Positions 16,425 through 24,374 of a stretch of 64,000 bases of DNA are shown in pieces. The stretch is taken from the NCBI GenBank assembly GCA_963516475.1, contig CAUQBR010000002.1, positions 62,001 to 126,000 on the forward strand. The letters are read 5' to 3'. Origin of the DNA: JABCPE02 sp963516475. Its GTDB lineage: Bacteria; Bacteroidota; Bacteroidia; Flavobacteriales; Weeksellaceae. Position 1 is the first letter of the stretch; the number at the start of each line of letters is the position of its first letter. Both the position numbers and the translations under genes were made by a program. A model generated the notes under the pieces. That model had not been told where the DNA came from. It saw nothing but the letters and a program-made list of their open reading frames with translations, and searched no databases.

Positions 16425-17144
16425 TTACTTATATTTTTCAATAATTGACTTAATCCCTTCTATATGGCTCTGTTCTGGTTTTCCTTGTGGATGCTCTGTC
16501 CGCAAAAAATAGACTTCATTTATAAGATATATTTCCATGGTATAATTATTCCCCCATTCCACTTTATCAATAGGAGAACATGTTTTTTTATCATCAAGAT
16601 AAGATAAAAAATCTTTTGCCCAACTATCTCCAGTAAGTAAAATAACAAACTTTGGAGAGAGTATTTTAATCTCGCTTTTTAGTATCTTTTGGCAAGCAGA
16701 AAGCTGTGCATCATATAAACTATCAGAAGGATTTCCAGCTTCTGAGGGTGCTATTTTACATAAATTACTCCAAGCAATTCCATTAAACCACTCTCCTTCT
16801 GTATAATCCTGTGAAACCTTAGATATTAGTCTCCAAAAAGGAGATTGTCGCCAATTATAATTATTATTAGTAGTGGATGTTGCTAACCAACTCATTTGAT
16901 TAGGTCTTGCAAATCCTAACGAATCTCCTTCTCCATCAAACAGGACATCCACACTTTTAGTAGCATCTGTGCCATAACCATTTGTAGCTCTCCCTACGAA
17001 AAGCAAGCCACTAAACAGAGTTGTGGGAAAATTCTTTCCCCATTGTACACAGAAAGGACTTGTTATCGACTTATCTTCCTCTGACAATTGCTCAAGAAGT
17101 TCTGTATAAAGAGGCTTCAATGCCTTATACAACGATTGTTTCAT
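16425..17144 (-). CDS. Uracil-DNA-glycosylase-like fold protein
   Basis: This 239-residue soluble protein has a core that recalls the UDG superfamily: TTLFSGLLFVGRATNGYGTD at about 37-56 (strand-turn with G-R-A), the middle WNGIAW-type segment EWFNGIAWSNLCKIAPSEAG at about 118-137, and EIKILSPKFVILLTGDSWAK at about 157-176. It closes with a late TEHPQGKPEQSH in the position of the UDG histidine motif. No DNA-repair neighbour is seen, and a repair activity should not be assumed, as many such proteins are uncharacterised. It is followed by a gene remnant and precedes the SUKH pair. Moderate confidence for fold, low for function. Confidence 0.5.
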   Translation of the reverse strand: MKQSLYKALKPLYTELLEQLSEEDKSITSPFCVQWGKNFPTTLFSGLLFVGRATNGYGTDATKSVDVLFDGEGDSLGFARPNQMSWLATSTTNNNYNWRQSPFWRLISKVSQDYTEGEWFNGIAWSNLCKIAPSEAGNPSDSLYDAQLSACQKILKSEIKILSPKFVILLTGDSWAKDFLSYLDDKKTCSPIDKVEWGNNYTMEIYLINEVYFLRTEHPQGKPEQSHIEGIKSIIEKYK

Positions 17145-17213
17145 ACTAAATTTGTTCTTTCATTTCCATAAATCTATTATTTTAAATCTAAAAATCTATT
17201 TTACACATAATTT

Positions 17214-17495
17214 TCACTTCCATTCACTGTAAATTTGATACATAAAATACAGCCCTATTCCCATAAAAAACAACCCTCCTAAAAATCCTATAAAACGAGC
17301 TGTATCCCTCCCCATATAGCGGCTTATCTGCCCCATAGTCCAGTTGTTTTGATAATGTTCATCAGGTTCATACAGCCAGTCCCAATCCTTTACTGCTCCC
17401 AAAACCAAACAAACCCCAAAGACAAAAGACATAAGCGAAAGCACTCCCCCAAACGCTAAAGGATTTTCTTTTATCCAATTTTTCAGCTCTTCCAT
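17214..17495 (-). CDS. Small membrane protein
   Basis: I take the ATG at 17495 (MEELKNWIKENPLAFGGVLS), which has AGGGAG seven bases upstream. An in-frame TTG at 17519 would extend into the dapD terminator. The roughly 93-residue product has two transmembrane helices (FGGVLSLMSFVFGVCLVLGA and FIGFLGGLFFMGIGLYFMYQ) separated by a loop with WDWLYEPDEHYQNNWTMGQI. No family is recognised. It lies directly downstream of dapD behind a hairpin terminator, so read-through expression or a private promoter is needed. Confidence 0.6.
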   Translation of the reverse strand: MEELKNWIKENPLAFGGVLSLMSFVFGVCLVLGAVKDWDWLYEPDEHYQNNWTMGQISRYMGRDTARFIGFLGGLFFMGIGLYFMYQIYSEWK

Positions 17496-17514
17496 GTTCG
17501 TTCTCCCTATTTTT

Positions 17515-17544
17515 AGCAAAAAAGCGCCCTAATTAGAGCGCTTT
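17515..17544 (-). terminator. dapD terminator
   Basis: On the minus strand AAAGCGCTC-TAATTA-GGGCGCTTT forms a strong stem followed by a run of T, eight bases after the dapD stop. It is nearly palindromic. Confidence 0.8.
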
Positions 17545-17551
17545 AAATATA

Positions 17552-18364
17552 TTATACAGAAACATTATTTTCTCTAAGAGCATCATTCAGAGAGGTTTTC
17601 TTATCTGTAGATTCCTTTCTCTTACCGATAATTAGAGCACATGGCACCTGATATTCTCCAGCTGGGAATTTCTTAGTGTAGCTCCCTGGTATCACTACCG
17701 AACGAGCTGGAACTCTGCCTTTTAGCTCCACAGGTTCATTTCCTGTCACATCTATAATTTTAGTAGATGCTGTAAGAACTACATTTGCTCCCAAAACTGC
17801 TTCTTTTTCCACACGAACACCCTCTACTACTATACATCTAGACCCCACAAAAACATCATCTTCTATAATCACAGGAGCAGCCTGTAACGGTTCTAAAACC
17901 CCACCAATACCTACTCCACCGCTTAGATGCACATTTTTACCTATTTGCGCACAACTACCTACTGTAGCCCATGTATCCACCATAGTTCCGCTGTCTACAT
18001 ACGCTCCAATATTCACATAAGAAGGCATCAAAATAGCCCCCGAAGCGATAAATGCACCCTCTCTTGCCACTGCATGAGGAACAACACGAACCCCCTTCTC
18101 TGCATAGTTTTTCTTTAATGGAATTTTATCATGAAACTCAAAAGGTCCTACCTCTATGGTTTTCATCTGCTGGATAGGGAAATACATAACCACTGCTTTT
18201 TTCACCCATTCATTCACCTGCCACCCATCAGAAACAGGCTCTGCTACTCTTATTTTCCCTAAATCTAGTTCACGGATTACAGAGCGAACAGCCTTCTGAT
18301 AATCAGCTTGTTTTAACAATTCTCTATTTTCCCAAGCTTCTTCTATTTTTTGTTGTAAACTCAT
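17552..18364 (-). CDS. dapD: 2,3,4,5-tetrahydropyridine-2,6-dicarboxylate N-succinyltransferase
   Basis: This 270-residue enzyme of the succinylase branch of lysine and diaminopimelate synthesis uses succinyl-CoA to acylate tetrahydrodipicolinate. The N-terminal helical domain (RELDLGKIRVAEPVSDGWQV) is followed by the left-handed beta-helix of hexapeptide repeats from about residue 100. The conserved family segment SYVNIGAYVDSGTMVDTWAT continues into GSCAQIGKNVHLSGGVGIGG and VLEPLQAAPVIIEDDVFVGS. Length and motifs are complete. It follows the NlpC/P60 gene by 45 bases in the same direction and could share its promoter. Confidence 0.97.
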   Translation of the reverse strand: MSLQQKIEEAWENRELLKQADYQKAVRSVIRELDLGKIRVAEPVSDGWQVNEWVKKAVVMYFPIQQMKTIEVGPFEFHDKIPLKKNYAEKGVRVVPHAVAREGAFIASGAILMPSYVNIGAYVDSGTMVDTWATVGSCAQIGKNVHLSGGVGIGGVLEPLQAAPVIIEDDVFVGSRCIVVEGVRVEKEAVLGANVVLTASTKIIDVTGNEPVELKGRVPARSVVIPGSYTKKFPAGEYQVPCALIIGKRKESTDKKTSLNDALRENNVSV

Positions 18365-18409
18365 TTTTTTTATTACTAATTAAAATTTATAAATTCAAAA
18401 AATCACATT

Positions 18410-18973
18410 TTAAAGAACCCTTCTCGCGAAAAGAAACGCCTTATCCCAATAAGCCTCTTCCAATGAAGAAATAATCACACCTTTACTCGTAGAAGCATGG
18501 ATAAATTTAATTTCCCCATCATCTGTTATCGTATGAACTATCCCCACATGAGAAACCCTCTTTCCACCAGCAGTAGCAAAGAATAGTAAATCTCCATGTT
18601 TCACATTTTCTATATTGATTCCCACTCCTTCTTTCGCTTGGTCAGCAGAGCGTCTGGTAAGTTTAATATCATTTTCCGCAAAAACAGTATTCACAAATCC
18701 AGAACAATCAAATCCAGAATAAGTCATCCCTCCCGCTCTATACGGAGCCCCAAGGTATTTCTCTGCATCAGAAAGGATGTTTGCTGCTTTGGCATTAGGT
18801 CCCTCCTTTGAAGATTTTTTATTTTTTGATTTTGATGGCTTTTCATTATTTGTATTATATGAATAAGAATTGTTATTAGAAATATTTTTATTTCCATAAA
18901 CTCTAGCTGGCTGAGATGCTCCACATGACCACAAAGAAAATGTAACCACAACTAATAATACGGTTTTTTTCAT
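18410..18973 (-). CDS. NlpC/P60 family lipoprotein (C40 endopeptidase)
   Basis: This 187-residue protein has a lipobox at LWSC (Cys17) and a long Asn/Ser/Lys-rich linker (20-60). The NlpC/P60 domain carries catalytic Cys90 in GFDCSGFVN, His142 in SHVGIVH and His159 in FIHAS. It probably cleaves D-Glu/mesoDAP-containing peptide bonds of the cell wall from a membrane anchor, acting in wall remodelling. It has its own promoter just upstream (18997-19027). The divergent neighbour is rpoD. Confidence 0.93.
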   Translation of the reverse strand: MKKTVLLVVVTFSLWSCGASQPARVYGNKNISNNNSYSYNTNNEKPSKSKNKKSSKEGPNAKAANILSDAEKYLGAPYRAGGMTYSGFDCSGFVNTVFAENDIKLTRRSADQAKEGVGINIENVKHGDLLFFATAGGKRVSHVGIVHTITDDGEIKFIHASTSKGVIISSLEEAYWDKAFLFARRVL

Positions 18974-18996
18974 CGAATAAAATTTTTGCTAAACGC

Positions 18997-19027
18997 CAAA
19001 GATAGTAAAAAATCAGGGAATTCACAA
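18997..19027 (-). promoter_or_regulatory. Bacteroidota-type promoter of the NlpC/P60 gene
   Basis: On the minus strand TTG (19025-19027), a 20-base spacer and TATCTTTG (18997-19004) match the TTG-N18-23-TAnnTTTG consensus. The ATG follows at 18973. Confidence 0.7.
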
Positions 19028-19128
19028 AAGAAAACAATACTTTTTGCAGAAAAAATGTTTTTAGGTGTAACCTTTATGATAATCCTGTCGTATATGTAAT
19101 TAGTAAATTACAAAATACTATTTATCAA

Positions 19129-19995
19129 ATGAGACAACTAAAAATCACCAAACAGGTAACCAACAGAGAGACCGCATCTTTGGATAAATATTTACAGGAA
19201 ATCGGTAAAGTAGAACTTATCACTGCCGATGAAGAGGTTATTTTAGCCCAAAAAATCAGGTCTGGAGACAAGGTTGCTTTAGAAAAACTAATCAAAGCCA
19301 ACCTTCGTTTCGTGGTTTCTGTTTCTAAACAATATCAAAACCAAGGACTTTCTCTTCCAGATTTAATAAACGAAGGAAATTTAGGACTAATGAAAGCCGC
19401 TAAAAGATACGATGAAACCAGAGGGTTTAAATTCATTTCTTACGCTGTATGGTGGATTAGACAATCTATTCTTCAAGCCTTGGCTGAGCAGTCTAGAATC
19501 GTAAGACTTCCTTTAAATAAAATAGGCTCTATCAATAAAATCAACAAAGCCTATGCGGAACTGGAACAAATCAACGAAAGACCGCCATCCCCAGAGGAGC
19601 TAGCCGAAGTATTGGACATGAGCGAGGAGGACATCAAGGAATCTATGAAAAACTCTGGAAGACACCTATCTATGGACGCTCCGCTAGTAGAAGGAGAAGA
19701 TTCTAACCTTTATGATGTATTGCGCTCTGGTGAATCTCCAAGTCCTGATAAAGAACTGATGCTGGAATCTCTACAAATAGAAATAGAGAGAGCTTTGCAG
19801 ACCCTTACGCCGAGAGAAGCTGATTTGGTAAGGCTTTATTTTGGGTTAAATGGCAAACATCCTATGACTTTGGAGGAAATAGGTGAAACCTTTGATTTAA
19901 CGAGAGAAAGAGTTCGACAAATCAAAGAAAAAGCCATTAAAAGACTAAAACACAACAGCAGAAGTAAAATTTTAAAATCCTATTTAGGGAAATAA
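19129..19995 (+). CDS. rpoD: Primary sigma factor, RpoD/SigA type
   Basis: The 288-residue sigma-70 lacks region 1.1, as is usual for Bacteroidota. Region 1.2 is DKYLQEIGKVELITADEEVI. Region 2 has LRFVVSVSKQYQNQGLSLPD, EGNLGLMKAAKRYDETRGFK and the -10-binding ISYAVWWIRQSILQALAEQS. Region 3 covers about 125-200. Region 4.2 is TLEEIGETFDLTRERVRQIK. It recognises the TAnnTTTG-type promoters visible throughout this window. It is monocistronic, closed by a hairpin terminator, and divergent from the NlpC/P60 gene. Confidence 0.97.
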   Translation: MRQLKITKQVTNRETASLDKYLQEIGKVELITADEEVILAQKIRSGDKVALEKLIKANLRFVVSVSKQYQNQGLSLPDLINEGNLGLMKAAKRYDETRGFKFISYAVWWIRQSILQALAEQSRIVRLPLNKIGSINKINKAYAELEQINERPPSPEELAEVLDMSEEDIKESMKNSGRHLSMDAPLVEGEDSNLYDVLRSGESPSPDKELMLESLQIEIERALQTLTPREADLVRLYFGLNGKHPMTLEEIGETFDLTRERVRQIKEKAIKRLKHNSRSKILKSYLGK

Positions 19996-20000
19996 CAGAA

Positions 20001-20030
20001 AAAAGCAGTGGAGATTTCACTGCTTTTTTA
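20001..20030 (+). terminator. rpoD terminator
   Basis: AAAAGCAGTG, a 7-base loop and CACTGCTTTT followed by more T, starting 6 bases after the rpoD stop. Confidence 0.9.
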
Positions 20031-20111
20031 TTTTTAATAAATTGATTTAAAATGAATTACATAAAATTTCATTTTTTTTAAAAATAATTTTTCTTAGCAT
20101 ATGATTTATAT

Positions 20112-20119
20112 TATATTTG
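20112..20119 (+). promoter_or_regulatory. -7 element of the ORF-3-like gene
   Basis: TATATTTG lies 42 bases before the ATG at 20161. The expected TTG at the matching distance is only TTC, so only the -7 half is a full match. Confidence 0.5.
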
Positions 20120-20160
20120 CATCTTAAATTTTAAATAAAAACAGAAGAACAAAAGAATTT

Positions 20161-20745
20161 ATGATTTACAAAGTACGAGTTATTTTAGATGCAAAGGAGC
20201 AGATTTTTAGGGACATTGAGATTAGAGAAAAACAAACTCTTTGGAATCTGCATTTAGGAATTAAGAGTGCTTTCAGCCTTCAGGGTGAGGAGCTTTCTTC
20301 TTTTTACTATTCTGATGACAGCTGGTCTGAGGGGGCAGCAGTTCCTTTAGAAGACATGTCTGATGATGGAGATGGAGACACGATGTCTGATGTGTACATG
20401 AGTGAGGCATTTCCAGAAATTGGAAGTAAAATGCATTTTAAATACGGGCTTTTAGACCTTTGGGAATTTTTTTGTGAACTTTTGGAAATTACAGATGAAA
20501 AAAACTCTGTGAATTATCCTATTACAGTATTCCGTTTTGGGAATGTTCCTCTGAAAGCTCCAAGTAAAAACAGTAGCTCTGCCACTACTAAAAAACAACA
20601 ACCATCAAATATCATGATGGATGATTTTGATTTATTAGAAGAAGAAGATTTCAGCTCTGAATTTGAAGATGGCTATGATGAGGAAGACGATTTCTCTAAT
20701 GATTACTATGATGAGGGAGTAGATGAAGATGAGGACTACAAATAG
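20161..20745 (+). CDS. pRiA4b ORF-3-like domain protein with acidic tail
   Basis: This 194-residue protein has an N-terminal strand-rich domain (MIYKVRVILDAKEQIFRDIE, then TLWNLHLGIKSAFSLQGEEL, FYYSDDSW and MHFKYGLLDLWEFFCELLEI). It matches the plasmid pRiA4b ORF-3-like family, whose function is not established. Residues about 137-194 are a low-complexity, strongly acidic tail (DDFDLLEEEDFSSEFEDGYD and similar). It is soluble. It precedes the DUF4369 lipoprotein gene by 18 bases, likely one transcript. Despite its plasmid-derived name, it appears chromosomal and conserved in flavobacteria. Confidence 0.75.
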   Translation: MIYKVRVILDAKEQIFRDIEIREKQTLWNLHLGIKSAFSLQGEELSSFYYSDDSWSEGAAVPLEDMSDDGDGDTMSDVYMSEAFPEIGSKMHFKYGLLDLWEFFCELLEITDEKNSVNYPITVFRFGNVPLKAPSKNSSSATTKKQQPSNIMMDDFDLLEEEDFSSEFEDGYDEEDDFSNDYYDEGVDEDEDYK

Positions 20746-20762
20746 TTAAAAACCAGCATATT

Positions 20763-22241
20763 ATGAAAAAATATTTTTTGCTTATTTTATTCGCTGTCTT
20801 TGCTATATCTTGTTCCAAAAAAGATTTAGTTTTTACAGGAAAAATCAATAATCCTGCACCACTGAGCAGAATGGAACTTATAGATGTTTCATCCGTTGCC
20901 ACGCTTCCTATTGCGAATATTGGCATAGATGAAAAAGGAAATTTTTCAGATACTATCAGTGTAAAAAAAGACGGAATCTACGCTTTAGTATACCAAGGAA
21001 AAGTAAATTTCTTATATCTAAAAAATGGTGAAAACCTCAATCTGGAAGGCAATGGCTCTACATTCCCTGAAGACCTGAAAATCAGTGGAAAAGGACAAGG
21101 AAACAATGAATTCTTGATTGAAAGTCAAAAATTCATCACTTCATACTTTTCTAAATTAAACCAAGCTGTTTTAGCAAAAAACGAAAATGATTTCATCAAA
21201 GAAATAGAAAAATACTCTACTGATATCAATAAGAAATTAGATGAAATTGCTAAATCTAAAAATGCTGACAAGGATGTAATAGAATGGAAAAAGAACGACC
21301 TGATGGTGAATCTTCTGATGATAAGTTCTCAATATGAAATGATGCACGGACAGATGACTCAAAACCCTGATTTTAAAGTATCTGCGAATTTCAAAGAAAG
21401 TCAGAAAAAATTTGAAAAAGAAGCTTTAATCAAAGAATTTCCTGCTTATAGACAGTATCTTTTAGGAAAGCTGGAGCCTGATTTCAGAAAATTTGCTACT
21501 CCTTATCTTAACGATACTAAAACTACTCAAACAGAGGTTTTCTTGAAGTTTTTAGAAACTAGAAAGGAATTTTCACAAGAGCAAAAAGACTACTTGGCTG
21601 CATATATCGCTACTCAATTTGACCTTCATCCTCAAAATGATAAAATAGAACAAGTTCTAAAGGCGCTCACTGAAAAGGTAAAATCAGAAAACATTAAAAA
21701 AGACTTAGAAAGAGTTCATTCAGCAATTGTAGGACCAAAAGTAGGTTCTGCATTACCAGAAGTAAATTTTACAAAACAGGATGGAAAAGCTTATAAAATA
21801 AGCGAACTTAAAGGAAAACCTACTTTGCTAATTTTCTACAGCTCTTTTGCTCCAAATATTGTGCAATCTGCTGCTGCATTAAAAGAAATTACTGAATTTT
21901 ATAAAGCAAAACTAAATGTAGCCTATGTCAATATGGATGATGATGTGAAGCAGTTCCAAAAGACTTCTAAATCATTATTAAACGGCTTTACAGGAGTTAA
22001 TCTTTATGCTAAAGGAGGGCTAAAATCTGAGGCGGCACAACAACTCCATATCTATGGATTTAAGCTTCCTAGTTTCATGATTTTAGATAAAGATGGAAAG
22101 GTTGCAAGTAAGACTATTCTTGGGCTTTCTAATATCCAGCTGACAGAACTTATTGACATTCTAAATAAACAAACAGGAATGTCCGCTCCTGTTCCTGATG
22201 CTTCTGAAACAGAAGAAGAACACGATGGACACGGACACTAA
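20763..22241 (+). CDS. DUF4369/thioredoxin-like lipoprotein lacking the CxxC site
   Basis: This 492-residue protein has a lipobox at ISC (Cys17). A DUF4369-type beta domain (FTGKINNPAPLSRMELIDVS to about 120) is followed by a long helical middle and a C-terminal AhpC/TSA-TlpA-like domain from about 325 (VGSALPEVNFTKQDGKAYKI, KGKPTLLIFYSSFAPNIVQS, LPSFMILDKDGKV). Where TlpA has WCxxC, this protein reads SSFAPNIV, so no redox cysteine pair is present. It ends in a His/Asp/Glu-rich tail (EEEHDGHGH), possibly metal-binding. It is probably an outer-membrane-anchored scaffold or chaperone rather than a disulfide reductase. Confidence 0.8.
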   Translation: MKKYFLLILFAVFAISCSKKDLVFTGKINNPAPLSRMELIDVSSVATLPIANIGIDEKGNFSDTISVKKDGIYALVYQGKVNFLYLKNGENLNLEGNGSTFPEDLKISGKGQGNNEFLIESQKFITSYFSKLNQAVLAKNENDFIKEIEKYSTDINKKLDEIAKSKNADKDVIEWKKNDLMVNLLMISSQYEMMHGQMTQNPDFKVSANFKESQKKFEKEALIKEFPAYRQYLLGKLEPDFRKFATPYLNDTKTTQTEVFLKFLETRKEFSQEQKDYLAAYIATQFDLHPQNDKIEQVLKALTEKVKSENIKKDLERVHSAIVGPKVGSALPEVNFTKQDGKAYKISELKGKPTLLIFYSSFAPNIVQSAAALKEITEFYKAKLNVAYVNMDDDVKQFQKTSKSLLNGFTGVNLYAKGGLKSEAAQQLHIYGFKLPSFMILDKDGKVASKTILGLSNIQLTELIDILNKQTGMSAPVPDASETEEEHDGHGH

Positions 22242-22256
22242 TAAAAAAGTTTAAAG

Positions 22257-22295
22257 AATAAATAGAGTCCATTTATTTGGATTCTATTTATTTTT
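22257..22295 (+). terminator. Terminator after the DUF4369 lipoprotein gene
   Basis: AATAAATAGAGTCCA (22257-22271) pairs with TGGATTCTATTTATT (22278-22292) with one G-T pair, followed by T5. Confidence 0.75.
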
Positions 22296-22313
22296 ATAAA
22301 TCATTTATATTAC

Positions 22314-24350
22314 ATGATAAATTTATACTTATTTAAAAAAGTTACACTAAACGGACTTAAGTATTTTTTTTATTTCATCTGTTTATTCTTCATCAATCGT
22401 TTTATATTTTTTTCAGTTTATGGAAAATGGTCTCAGCTTGGAGAGTATCTTTCCGATATTTTCTATGCTTTTTTCATTGTAGGCCCTCGTTTTGATATAT
22501 CTGCCATATGTTACGCTTTTCTGCCTTTGGCTGTTTTTTGGCTATTTTCACTGTTCGTTCCTAAAAAATTTACTACAAATTTTGGGAAAATATATCTCAC
22601 TTTCAGCTGTTTTTATCTAGCTTTTGTTTTAGTTGTTTATGTTTCTCTTTTCATCATAGATTTTTTTTATTATCAGTTTTTCCAATCACATATTAATATC
22701 TTATTCTTTGGAATATTTAATGATGATACGAAAGCTGTCCTAAAATCCGTATGGACAGACTATCCTGTATTTAAAATATTTATTATTTACACTCTATGCA
22801 TCGTTAGTTTTCTATTTTTACACAAGAAAATTAAGAAAAACTTTAGTGTAAATACTTATCCTGCATCAAAGAAAACTTTATTTCTCTTAGCAGTTTTCCC
22901 TCTATTCATCGCAGGAATGAGAGGAAGTTTAGGCGAATTTACACTCCGCAGGGAACATACTAATATAGGCACAAATGAGTTTATCAATGCTCTTTGCTAC
23001 AATCCTATTTATGCCCTAAAATTTGCAAAATCAGAATTAAACGACAACCTTATCACTCCTGACATTACTCAAGAATTAAAGGTTAGTGGATTTAGTTCAT
23101 TTGAGCAGGTAAAAGAAGTTTATCGCGAAAATATTATCGATGATTTTGACAAAAACTTGTATTCCACAACGGCTCATAATGAGTTTTTAGAGAAAAATAA
23201 GCCCAACATCGTATTTATCCTTATGGAAAGTATGAGCAATCATTATTTTGAACTCCATTCCAAAGAGCTCAATCTTTTGGGTGATTTGAATGAAATTCTG
23301 CCCGAATTATACTATTTCAAAAATGGTTTATCATCTTTCAACGGCACCATATATTCATTAGAAAACCTTTTGGTAAACACTCCGAAAGGCATCATCTCGC
23401 AGTCGCCTTATTTTGACACCTCATTCAGTTCATCCATTTCAAAGCCTTTCAAAGAAAAAGGCTACGAGACTTATTTTATAACAGGCGCACACCTTTCATG
23501 GAGAAATACAGACAAATTCATAAAAAACCAAGGTTTTGATATTATCAAAGGAAGTTCTCACATCAAACAAAAATTCCCTAATGCTGAAGATTTTGCTTGG
23601 GGAACTCACGATGGCTATTTATTTGATTATATAAAAGACCAGCTTCAGCAATCTCCTTCAAAGCCCAAAATGGTCTTTTCTCTCACTGTGAGCAACCATA
23701 CTCCATATGAAATTCCTACTCATTACAAACCATACCCTATTAAAATAGATGCCATAAAAAACCTTCTTCGAGTGGATGAAAAAATGGCTTATGCCAATTT
23801 TTATTCCCACCAATATTCAGCTTCTCAACTGGCTAAATTTATAAAAGATATCAAAAATTCTCCTTTGGGAGAAAATACCATTATCGTAGCGACAGGCGAC
23901 CATAATATCCGACAGGTATTCGAATACGATGATAAAAACTCTTTCCTGAAACGCAGTGTTCCAATACTTTTCTACATTCCAGAAAAATATAAACCTGCCT
24001 TTTTCGATTCCTCTGTGATGGCCTCCCACAAGGACATCTTCCCTACTATATTTAATTTGAGTTTATCCAACCAAAAATATATCTATTCGGGAGATAATTT
24101 GTTTAAAAAATCACCAAACTACCGCTTTGCAATCAATGAATATAATTTCATAGCCGATTCCATAGGGGTGATTTCTTACGAAAACGGAAGTCCTGCTTAT
24201 TACACTTGGAAAGATAAAAATAAAAGAAAATTGAGCTTAGATAATATTCAAAATCCACATGCTCAATTTATGTTAAACAAAATGAGGGCATTTTCCACTC
24301 TGCAAACCATCCATATTTATATGGACATAGAAAAAAATAAATCTAAGTAA
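22314..24350 (+). CDS. LTA-synthase-family membrane sulfatase/phosphoglycerol transferase
   Basis: This 678-residue protein has five N-terminal membrane helices (about residues 10-200), then a large periplasmic alkaline-phosphatase/sulfatase fold. The catalytic region reads IVFILMESMSNHYFELHS (metal-binding Glu) and SSFNGTIYSLENLLVNTP, with the conserved nucleophilic Thr. Further motifs are FKEKGYETYFITGAHLSWRN, VSNHTPYEIPTHYK, NTIIVATGDHNIR and LKRSVPILFYIP. Such enzymes move phosphoglycerol or phosphoethanolamine to envelope glycans or lipids. It is translated 25 bases before rlmD, so the two may be co-transcribed. Confidence 0.85.
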   Translation: MINLYLFKKVTLNGLKYFFYFICLFFINRFIFFSVYGKWSQLGEYLSDIFYAFFIVGPRFDISAICYAFLPLAVFWLFSLFVPKKFTTNFGKIYLTFSCFYLAFVLVVYVSLFIIDFFYYQFFQSHINILFFGIFNDDTKAVLKSVWTDYPVFKIFIIYTLCIVSFLFLHKKIKKNFSVNTYPASKKTLFLLAVFPLFIAGMRGSLGEFTLRREHTNIGTNEFINALCYNPIYALKFAKSELNDNLITPDITQELKVSGFSSFEQVKEVYRENIIDDFDKNLYSTTAHNEFLEKNKPNIVFILMESMSNHYFELHSKELNLLGDLNEILPELYYFKNGLSSFNGTIYSLENLLVNTPKGIISQSPYFDTSFSSSISKPFKEKGYETYFITGAHLSWRNTDKFIKNQGFDIIKGSSHIKQKFPNAEDFAWGTHDGYLFDYIKDQLQQSPSKPKMVFSLTVSNHTPYEIPTHYKPYPIKIDAIKNLLRVDEKMAYANFYSHQYSASQLAKFIKDIKNSPLGENTIIVATGDHNIRQVFEYDDKNSFLKRSVPILFYIPEKYKPAFFDSSVMASHKDIFPTIFNLSLSNQKYIYSGDNLFKKSPNYRFAINEYNFIADSIGVISYENGSPAYYTWKDKNKRKLSLDNIQNPHAQFMLNKMRAFSTLQTIHIYMDIEKNKSK

Positions 24351-24374
24351 ATTCGATTCCTATAAAAATACCGA

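Noticed and set aside
17214..17519. Longer TTG start for the small membrane protein
   Set aside because: The TTG lies in the dapD terminator; the ATG at 17495 has an AGGGAG site in front.
20161..20745. Transposon or plasmid gene because of its pRiA4b ORF-3-like domain
   Set aside because: Neighbours are chromosomal housekeeping genes and no mobile-element ends are present; the domain name reflects history only.
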